From contig VYDD01000143.1 of NCBI GenBank assembly GCA_009843625.1, positions 1-7,368 on the forward strand: a stretch of 7,368 nt of DNA. The letters run 5' to 3'. Both the position numbers and the translations under genes were made by a program. Position 1 is the stretch's first letter. Each line of letters starts with the position of its first letter. Below the pieces are notes generated by a model. That model did no database searches. It had not been told where the DNA came from and was given only the letters and a program-made list of their open reading frames with translations. The DNA comes from Gammaproteobacteria bacterium. Its GTDB lineage: Bacteria > Gemmatimonadota > Gemmatimonadetes > Longimicrobiales > Gaopeijiaceae. Positions 1-5,540 of the stretch are shown one piece after another.

Positions 1-1194
1 CTGGGGGGGCTGGGGCTCATCTCTCGGCTGGCGCTCGCCGGCACGCCCGGGGCGGCCTGGGCGCTGGCCCGCCACGGCGAGGAGTCCGGGGCCATCGTGT
101 CCCGGTCCACGGGTCCGGACGAGGTGAAGGAGGCGCTGGCCGGGCTCCCCGTCGCCGCACTGCGGCTCGAAGCCGATGTCGTGGAAGCGCTGGCCTCCTT
201 CGGCCTTGACAGGATCGGAGCCCTCTACCCCTTCGACCCCGGGGCGCTGGCGAAGAGGTTCGGCCCCGCCCCGCGCCGCCGCCTGGAACAGGCCCTCGGC
301 TTCGTCGAAGAGCCGGTCATCTCTCTTCCGCCTCCGCTTCCGCGCGAAGCCCGCCGTGCCTTTGCGGAGCCGATCTCGACAGTGGTCGGCATCCACGCGG
401 CGGTGGAAGCCCTGCTGGGGGATCTGTGCAGGAACCTGAGCCGGGCAGGCGAGGGCGTGCGGCGCATGCGGCTCGTCTGCAACCGGGGGGATGGAGCGCA
501 TTCCGTTCTAGTGGCGGGTACCAGCCGGCCTCTGCGCCGCTCAAGGCTCCTGATGAACCTGTTCGCGGGGAAGCTGGAGCGGATCAACCCGGGTTTCGGC
601 ATCGAGGAGATGGTGTTGTCCGCCGAGGTGGTCGAGGTCGTCGAGGAGGAGCAGGAGGACTGGTTCGCGCGGGCCGGGGCGGCAGCGGCGGGACGCGGCG
701 GATGGACCGGAGGCGAGAACGGAGCGGGTGGCCGCGAGGAGCTGGGACCCCTCCTCGTCCGGCTGGGGAACCGCTTCGGGTTCGGAAGCGTCGCCTGCCC
801 GGTCCCGCGCCAGAGCTGGCTGCCCGAGCGCGCGGTCGAACTGCGTGAACCCCTGGCCGCACCCCGGGGGCAAGGCCCGGGCTGGCCGGAGGGGCGTTGC
901 CGGCCGCTTCGGCTGCTGTCTCCCCCGGAGCGGGTGGAGGCCGTCGCCCGCGAATCCGGCGGAGTGGAGTTCACGGGCGCACCGGCCCTTTTCCGCTGGC
1001 GGGGACGGCGGCACAGGCTGCGCGTGGCCGAAGGGCCCGAGCGGCTGGAGTGCGAATGGTGGCTGCAGGACGCCCCGCCCCGCGACTACTACCTGGCCGA
1101 AGACGAGGAAGGGCGGCGCTACTGGCTCTTCTGCGAGCGGTCCCGCGACCCCGCCGCTCCGCCGCGCTGGTTCCTGCACGGGTTCTTCGCGTGA
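1..1194 (+). CDS. imuB: ImuB-type Y-family polymerase-like protein, C-terminal part (5' end outside window)
   Basis: The reading frame is open from base 1 to the TGA at 1192-1194 and shows 397 residues. The GTG at 97 is internal, because the family's conserved TPGAAWALARHG segment lies upstream of it. In order, the fragment shows a helix-hairpin-helix/thumb-like segment (about residues 45-90, containing LPVAALRLE and ALAKRFGP), a little-finger-like region (about 118-210, ending NPGFGIEEM), the peptide QEDWF (codons 652-666) as a candidate beta-clamp motif, a Gly/Ala-rich linker, the VPRQSWLPERAVEL segment, and a C-terminal module with CEWWLQDAPPRDYYLAEDEEG and WFLHGFFA. This architecture is typical of ImuB. 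In studied systems ImuB lacks polymerase activity and bridges the clamp, ImuA and DnaE2 during SOS mutagenesis. The palm carrying the degenerate catalytic site is outside the window, so its inactivity cannot be checked here. The gene directly precedes dnaE2, the canonical order. Confidence 0.93.
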   Translation: MGGLGLISRLALAGTPGAAWALARHGEESGAIVSRSTGPDEVKEALAGLPVAALRLEADVVEALASFGLDRIGALYPFDPGALAKRFGPAPRRRLEQALGFVEEPVISLPPPLPREARRAFAEPISTVVGIHAAVEALLGDLCRNLSRAGEGVRRMRLVCNRGDGAHSVLVAGTSRPLRRSRLLMNLFAGKLERINPGFGIEEMVLSAEVVEVVEEEQEDWFARAGAAAAGRGGWTGGENGAGGREELGPLLVRLGNRFGFGSVACPVPRQSWLPERAVELREPLAAPRGQGPGWPEGRCRPLRLLSPPERVEAVARESGGVEFTGAPALFRWRGRRHRLRVAEGPERLECEWWLQDAPPRDYYLAEDEEGRRYWLFCERSRDPAAPPRWFLHGFFA

Positions 1195-4100
1195 GTGCGG
1201 GCGGGCGCGACCCCGCGGCGCGCCTCCCCGGCGGTCGCGTGGAGGAAGGCTCGTCGGCCCGGGAGGGCGGCTACGTGGAACTGCAGGTCACCAGCAACTT
1301 CTCGTTTCTGCGCGGCGCCTCCCAGCCCGAGGAACTGGTGGAGCGGGCGCATGCCCTGGGCTACCGCGCCCTGGCGCTCACCGACCGCAACACCCTGGCG
1401 GGGGTCGTGCGCGCCCACCACGCCGCCCGCGAGATGGAACTGCGCTTCATCCCCGGAGCCCGCCTCGACCTCGAGGACGGGCCGTCCCTGCTTTGCCTGC
1501 CCGTCTCCAGGAAGGGCTACGGCCGTCTGGCCCGCCTGATCACCTGCGGACGCCGGCGCGCACCCAAGGGGGAGTGTCGGCTCGTGCGCGAGGATGTCGT
1601 GGAAGCGGCCGGGGAGCAGATCTTCGTCGCCCTGCCGCCGGAAGTGCCCGGTCCCGGGTTCGCCGAACGGCTGGCGTGGTACCGGGAGCGGCTGGACGCG
1701 CCTCTCTACCTGGCCGCCACCTGCAACTACCGGGGCAACGACATCCACCGCCTGGCCGCTCTCGCATCCCTCTCGGAGACGGAGCGCGTGCCCCTGGTCG
1801 CGACCGGCGACGTGCACCAGCACATCCCCGAGCGGCGCCGGCTCCACGACCTGCTCACCTGCATCCGCGAGCGCTGCACCATCGACACCGCCGGCTGGCG
1901 CCTCGCGGCCAACGCGGAACGCCATCTCAAGTCCCCCGCGCAGATGGCCGCCCTCTTCCGCGATCATCCCCGTGCCCTGGCCAATGCGGTGGAGATTGCC
2001 GAACGCTGCCGCTTCTCCCTCGGAGAGCTGCGCTACGAATACCCCGAGGAGGTGGTCGGCGAAGGCCGCACGCCCCAGCGGGAGCTGGAGATTCTGACTT
2101 GGGGGGGCGCGGCCCGGCGCTATCCCGAGGGCATCCCCTCCAGGGTACGGGCGGCTCTCGAACACGAACTGGCGCTCATCGGCGAGCTGGAGTTCGCCCC
2201 GTACTTCCTCACCGTCGCCGACATCGTCCGGACCGCCCGCGGCCTGGGCATCCTGTGCCAGGGGCGCGGCTCGGCCGCCAACTCGGCGGTGTGCTACTGC
2301 CTGGAGATCACCTCGGTCGATCCGGACCGCATCGACCTGTTGTTCGAGCGCTTCATCTCCGCCGAGCGGGGCGAGGTGCCCGACATCGACGTGGACTTCG
2401 AGCACGAGCGCCGCGAGGAGGTCATCCAGTACATCTATCGCAAGTACGGCCGGGAACGGGCCGGACTGGCCGCGACGGTGGTGACCTACCGCGTGCGCAG
2501 CGCGTTGCGCGACACCGGCAGGGCCATGGGACTGAGCAAAGACACGGTCGACCGGCTGCTCTCCATGGCTTCGGTGTGGTCGAAGCCGGTGGACGAGGAG
2601 CGCGCCCGCGAGGAAGGGTTCGATCCGACGGACCGGCGCCTGCGCCTGACCCTTCAGTTGGCCCGGGAACTGTACGGCTTCCCCCGCCATCTGTCCCAGC
2701 ACACGGGCGGATTCGTCATTTCCCGCGGGCCGCTGTGCGAAATCGTTCCCATCGAGAACGCCGCCATGGACGACCGCACGGTGATCGAGTGGAACAAGGA
2801 CGATCTCGAGGCGCTGGGGCTCATCAAGGTGGATGTGCTGGGGCTCGGCATGCTCTCCTGCATCCGGCGCTCCTTCGAGTTGCTGGAAGCGCACTACGGC
2901 GTCCGCCACACCCTGGGGGACGTGCCCGCAGAGGACCCGGGGGTCTACGGGATGATCCAGCGGGCGGACACGATCGGCGTGTTCCAGATCGAGAGCCGGG
3001 CGCAGATGGCGATGTTGCCCCGGCTGAGGCCGGCCACCTTCTACGACCTGGTCATCGAAGTGGCGATCGTGCGGCCGGGGCCGATCCAGGGGGACATGGT
3101 TCACCCCTACCTGCGCCGGCGGAGGGGCGTCGAGCCGGTGGAGTATCCGTCAGAGGAGCTGCGCGAGGTGCTGGGGAAGACGCTGGGCGTGCCCCTCTTC
3201 CAGGAACAGGCGATGAAGATCGCCATCGTCGGGGCCGGATTCAGCCCGGCCGAGGCCGACCAGTTGCGCCGGGCCATGGCCAGCTTTCGCAACTACGGCA
3301 CCATCCATCGCTTCCGCGGCAAGTTCGTGGATGGGATGGTGGGGAGGGGATACGACCGGGAGTTCGCCGAGCGCTGCTTCAAGCAGATCGAGGGGTTCGG
3401 CGACTACGGCTTCCCGGAAAGCCATGCGGCCAGCTTCGCGCTCCTGGTCTACATCTCCTCGTGGCTGAAGCACCACTACCCGGAGGTCTTCGCCTGCGCC
3501 CTCCTCAACAGCCAGCCCATGGGCTTCTACGCGCCCGCACAGCTCGTGGGCGATGCGCGCAGGCACGGGGTGGAGGTGCGCCCCGTGGATGTCAACCACT
3601 CGGAGTGGGACTGCACCCTGGAGCCGGTGGACTCCCATCCGCGCATGGCGTTGAGGCTGGGACTGCGCCAGATCCGCGGTCTGAGGGAAGAGGATGCCAT
3701 CCGCATCGTGACGGCCCGGGAGGAGGGGTATCGTTCCCCGGCCGACCTGCGGCGGCGGGCAGGGACCCGTCCGGCCGTCCTGACGCGCCTGGCCAGGGCC
3801 GATGCCTTCACCTCCACCGGGCTGGACCGCCGCCAGGCCGCCTGGGCGGTCCGCTCCCTGGACCAGATGGAGCCGCTGCCGCTCTTCGATTCGCCCGGCG
3901 AGGCGGAGCCGCCCCGCCCGGAACCGGCCCTGCCCGCCATGCCCGCCGGCGAGCAGGTGGTGGCCGACTACCGCGCCACCGGGCTGTCCCTCAAACAGCA
4001 CCCCACCGCCCTGCTGAGGGAGCGGCTGGCCGACCGGGGGGTGCGCCCGGCCAGCCACCTGGAAGAACTCCCCGCCGGCGCGCGCGTCACCGTCGCCGGC

Positions 4101-4427
4101 ATCGTGCTGGTCCGCCAGCGGCCGGGCACGGCGGGCAGGATCGTGTTCGTGACCCTGGAGGACGAGACCGGATCCTCCAACCTGGTGCTGTTCCCCTCGG
4201 TCCAGGAACGTTGCCGCCGCGCCCTGCTCACCGCGCGGCTGATGGCCTGCCGCGGCCGGCTGCAGAAGGAACAGGGAGTGATCCATGTGATCGCCGACCA
4301 CATCGATTCCCTGAACGACTGGCTGGACGGCCTGGGCGGAAGGCCGCCGCGCTCGTCGGCTGGCCCGGTTGCGCCGGGAGCGATTTCAGGGGGTGCATTC
4401 GTGGGCAGGGGGCGGTTCTTCCACTGA
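1191..4427 (+). CDS. dnaE2: Error-prone DNA polymerase DnaE2 (ImuC), C-family alpha subunit
   Basis: This is a translesion polymerase of the C family that works with ImuA and ImuB in damage-induced mutagenesis. From the GTG at 1191 it has 1078 residues, the usual family length, with no frameshift. An N-terminal PHP domain starts near residue 29 (ELQVTSNFSFLRGAS). The palm has GRGSAANSAVCYC and PDIDVDFEHERREE, with catalytic aspartates D400 and D402. The third aspartate is D548 in IKVDVLGLGMLS. A helix-hairpin-helix segment lies near 818-890, a clamp-type LPLF at 896-899, an OB-fold at about 966-1044, and a basic tail ends in FFH. FEHERREEVIQYIY and VPIENAAMDDRTVI mark it as DnaE2 rather than replicative DnaE1. 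The GTG at 1191 overlaps the imuB stop (GTGA) but has no Shine-Dalgarno. The GTG at 1275 has GGGAGGG seven bases upstream and begins close to where many homologues do. Codon bias between the two starts looks coding, so I keep 1191 but hold the start as uncertain. Confidence 0.95.
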   Translation: MSAGGRDPAARLPGGRVEEGSSAREGGYVELQVTSNFSFLRGASQPEELVERAHALGYRALALTDRNTLAGVVRAHHAAREMELRFIPGARLDLEDGPSLLCLPVSRKGYGRLARLITCGRRRAPKGECRLVREDVVEAAGEQIFVALPPEVPGPGFAERLAWYRERLDAPLYLAATCNYRGNDIHRLAALASLSETERVPLVATGDVHQHIPERRRLHDLLTCIRERCTIDTAGWRLAANAERHLKSPAQMAALFRDHPRALANAVEIAERCRFSLGELRYEYPEEVVGEGRTPQRELEILTWGGAARRYPEGIPSRVRAALEHELALIGELEFAPYFLTVADIVRTARGLGILCQGRGSAANSAVCYCLEITSVDPDRIDLLFERFISAERGEVPDIDVDFEHERREEVIQYIYRKYGRERAGLAATVVTYRVRSALRDTGRAMGLSKDTVDRLLSMASVWSKPVDEERAREEGFDPTDRRLRLTLQLARELYGFPRHLSQHTGGFVISRGPLCEIVPIENAAMDDRTVIEWNKDDLEALGLIKVDVLGLGMLSCIRRSFELLEAHYGVRHTLGDVPAEDPGVYGMIQRADTIGVFQIESRAQMAMLPRLRPATFYDLVIEVAIVRPGPIQGDMVHPYLRRRRGVEPVEYPSEELREVLGKTLGVPLFQEQAMKIAIVGAGFSPAEADQLRRAMASFRNYGTIHRFRGKFVDGMVGRGYDREFAERCFKQIEGFGDYGFPESHAASFALLVYISSWLKHHYPEVFACALLNSQPMGFYAPAQLVGDARRHGVEVRPVDVNHSEWDCTLEPVDSHPRMALRLGLRQIRGLREEDAIRIVTAREEGYRSPADLRRRAGTRPAVLTRLARADAFTSTGLDRRQAAWAVRSLDQMEPLPLFDSPGEAEPPRPEPALPAMPAGEQVVADYRATGLSLKQHPTALLRERLADRGVRPASHLEELPAGARVTVAGIVLVRQRPGTAGRIVFVTLEDETGSSNLVLFPSVQERCRRALLTARLMACRGRLQKEQGVIHVIADHIDSLNDWLDGLGGRPPRSSAGPVAPGAISGGAFVGRGRFFH
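1261..1267 (+). promoter_or_regulatory. Shine-Dalgarno-like GGGAGGG before the alternative dnaE2 start
   Basis: GGGAGGG lies 7 bases upstream of an in-frame GTG at 1275. That start would give a protein beginning MELQVTSNFSFL, close to the usual DnaE2 N-terminus. The GTG at 1191 overlaps the imuB stop but has no such site, so this match is the main argument for the shorter form. The same bases also encode Arg-Glu-Gly in the longer form, so the match may be accidental in such G-rich DNA. Confidence 0.45.
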
Positions 4428-4552
4428 CGACTCGCGGGTGAATCCGTGTGAGCATCGAGAGCGGTGAGGCGTTCCATCACCTCATATCCGGGCCCCCGGC
4501 GCGTCCGGAGATACAACAAAACCGCGGTCTGATCTGTCAGAAGAACCAGTGG

Positions 4553-4582
4553 TAGACCGGTCGGCATCGGCAGTGTTAGATT
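4553..4582 (+). promoter_or_regulatory. Weak candidate promoter (extended -10) upstream of the sigma factor gene
   Basis: TAGACC (4553-4558) resembles a -35 box and is followed 18 bases later by TAGATT (4577-4582). A TG one base before it (4574-4575) gives an extended -10 element. Both boxes match the sigma-70 consensus at four of six positions. This would place the transcript start near 4590, leaving a leader of about 60 bases before the ATG at 4651. The -35 box overlaps the right arm of the CGGTCT/AGACCG inverted repeat. The identification is by eye only, and consensus boxes of other phyla may differ. Confidence 0.3.
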
Positions 4583-4634
4583 TCCCGACTTGCTGTTCCT
4601 GGGCCCGGCCTTCGCCGTTTGTATACCCACCCCC

Positions 4635-4640
4635 GGTAGG
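4635..4640 (+). promoter_or_regulatory. Possible ribosome binding site of the sigma factor gene
   Basis: GGTAGG lies 10 bases before the ATG at 4651. It is a modest match to the anti-Shine-Dalgarno sequence at slightly long spacing. It supports ATG 4651 over the upstream in-frame GTG at 4549, whose extra 34 residues (rich in Pro, Cys and Ser) do not resemble a sigma factor N-terminus. Confidence 0.35.
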
Positions 4641-4650
4641 CGCGCACTGG

Positions 4651-5511
4651 ATGTTCTCATCCTCCCGTGGTCTGGATTCCTTCGATCAGTACCTTCAGGA
4701 CGTAGAGAAGTACCCGCTCATCCGCGATCCCGAAGAAGAGCGCGAGCTGGCAAGGCGCGCCCGGACGGGCGACATGGAGGCGGCGGAGCGGCTGGTGACC
4801 GCGAACCTTCGCTTCGTAATTTCCTACGTCAAGAAGTACCAGGGCCGAGGGCTCGGCCTGGCCGAACTGGTGTGCATCGGCAACGAGGGCCTGCTGAAGG
4901 CGGTCAAGAAGTTCGATCCCGACAAGGGGGTCAAGTTCATCAGCTACGCGGTCTGGTGGATCCGGCAGACCGTCCTGCAGGCGCTGGCCGAACAGACCCG
5001 TTCGGTGCGCATCCCGCTCAACCAGAACTCCAACCTCGCCAAGCTGGCACGCACCGACACCGCGCTGACCCAGGAGCTGGGCCGCTCTCCCACCGATCAG
5101 GAGATCGCCAAGGAGATGCAGGAGCCCGTCGAAACCATCCGCGCGCTGCGCCGGGTGGCCGCGACCGAACTCAGCCTGGACGCCCCCATCGACCGCCGGG
5201 ACCGGGACAGCTCGAGCTTCGGCGAACGCTTTGCCGGCGTGGAAGCCGCGGACATCGAACTGGATGTGGAGGCGCTGGCGCGCCGGGCCTTCATGGAAGA
5301 CATGTTCGAGAGGTATCTGACGGAACGCGAACGCAAGATCCTCTACCTCTACTACGGCCTGGACGACGGCGAGGAGCGCACGCTCGAGGAGATCGGCGTG
5401 CTGCTGGGGGTCACGCGCGAACGAATTCGCCAGATTCGCAACCGCGCCTTCGAAAAGCTGCGCGACAGCCCGCACGGGGATTCGCTGTCCGGTTTCTGGA
5501 GCGCGAACTGA
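4651..5511 (+). CDS. Sigma-70 family RNA polymerase sigma factor (RpoD/SigA-like, compact)
   Basis: This factor directs RNA polymerase to promoters. From the ATG at 4651 it is 286 residues, with no region 1.1 and no long insert before region 2. Region 1.2 is near residues 7-40 (FDQYLQDVEKYPLIRDPEEE). Region 2 spans about 42-120 and includes NLRFVISYVKKY, KKFDPDKGVKFISYAVWWIRQ (WWIRQ at 102-106) and the VRIPLNQN junction. Region 3 is near 125-205 (LGRSPTDQEIAKEM, ELSLDAPI). Region 4 is near 220-275, with the helix-turn-helix TLEEIGVLLGVTRERIRQIRNR that reads the -35 element. The domain set fits group 1/2 factors. Whether it is the housekeeping or an alternative factor cannot be told from one window. 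At 4873-4878 Cys-Ile replaces the usual Gln-Glu of region 2.2. The in-frame GTG at 4549 is a less likely start. A barrel-protein gene begins 29 bases after its stop, suggesting one transcript. Confidence 0.92.
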   Translation: MFSSSRGLDSFDQYLQDVEKYPLIRDPEEERELARRARTGDMEAAERLVTANLRFVISYVKKYQGRGLGLAELVCIGNEGLLKAVKKFDPDKGVKFISYAVWWIRQTVLQALAEQTRSVRIPLNQNSNLAKLARTDTALTQELGRSPTDQEIAKEMQEPVETIRALRRVAATELSLDAPIDRRDRDSSSFGERFAGVEAADIELDVEALARRAFMEDMFERYLTERERKILYLYYGLDDGEERTLEEIGVLLGVTRERIRQIRNRAFEKLRDSPHGDSLSGFWSAN

Positions 5512-5526
5512 TCCGGTCTTCGGTTC

Positions 5527-5530
5527 AGGA
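5527..5530 (+). promoter_or_regulatory. AGGA ribosome-binding-like site before the TTG start of the barrel gene
   Basis: AGGA ends 10 bases before the TTG at 5541. The frame stays open upstream into the sigma factor gene, but no ATG, GTG or TTG appears there near the junction. This weak site together with the signal peptide that follows is what fixes the start. Confidence 0.35.
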
Positions 5531-5540
5531 CATTCCTCAC

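Larger units (their letters stand above)
4428..4650. other. Intergenic spacer between dnaE2 and the sigma factor gene
   Basis: This 223-base gap is the only appreciable non-coding stretch in the window. Bases 4510-4548 (ATACAACAAAACC and following) are locally AT-richer than the flanks. Small inverted repeats are visible: GGTGA/TCACC (4463-4467 and 4477-4481), CCGG/CCGG around 4488-4499, TCTGA/TCAGA (4528-4532 and 4537-4541) and CGGTCT/AGACCG (4525-4530 and 4554-4559). None is a long GC stem followed by a T run, so I do not call a rho-independent terminator. The gap most likely holds the promoter of the sigma factor gene. The only short ORF here (GTG 4448 to TAG 4553) has no coding character or ribosome site. 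Confidence 0.6.

Noticed and set aside
97..99. GTG 97 as the start of imuB
   Set aside because: The frame is open to base 1, and the upstream 32 codons encode conserved ImuB residues (TPGAAWALARHG), so the gene is cut by the window edge rather than starting here.
1119..3104. A 661-codon antisense open frame opposite dnaE2
   Set aside because: It lies wholly opposite the strongly conserved polymerase and shows no domain of its own.
728..4441. A very long open frame (+2) of over 1200 codons across imuB and dnaE2
   Set aside because: Its translation is rich in Arg, Pro, Gly and Ala with no recognisable domain, and it runs out of frame through two clear genes. Such shadows are expected in high-GC DNA.
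4488..4499. CCGGGCCCCCGG as a dnaE2 terminator stem
   Set aside because: The stem is only 4-5 base pairs with a tiny loop and no following T run.
4448..4555. A 35-codon frame (GTG 4448 to TAG 4553) in the spacer
   Set aside because: It has no Shine-Dalgarno site, no coding bias and no recognisable motif, and its length is expected by chance.
4549..4650. An extended sigma factor N-terminus from GTG 4549
   Set aside because: The extra 34 residues are rich in Pro, Cys and Ser and unlike sigma region 1. Region 1.2 begins right after ATG 4651, and the candidate promoter would fall inside the extension.
3968..4660. An antisense open frame covering the dnaE2 3' end and the spacer
   Set aside because: Most of it is antisense to the conserved OB-fold region. 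The part within the spacer shows no signal peptide or motif and no ribosome site was evident.
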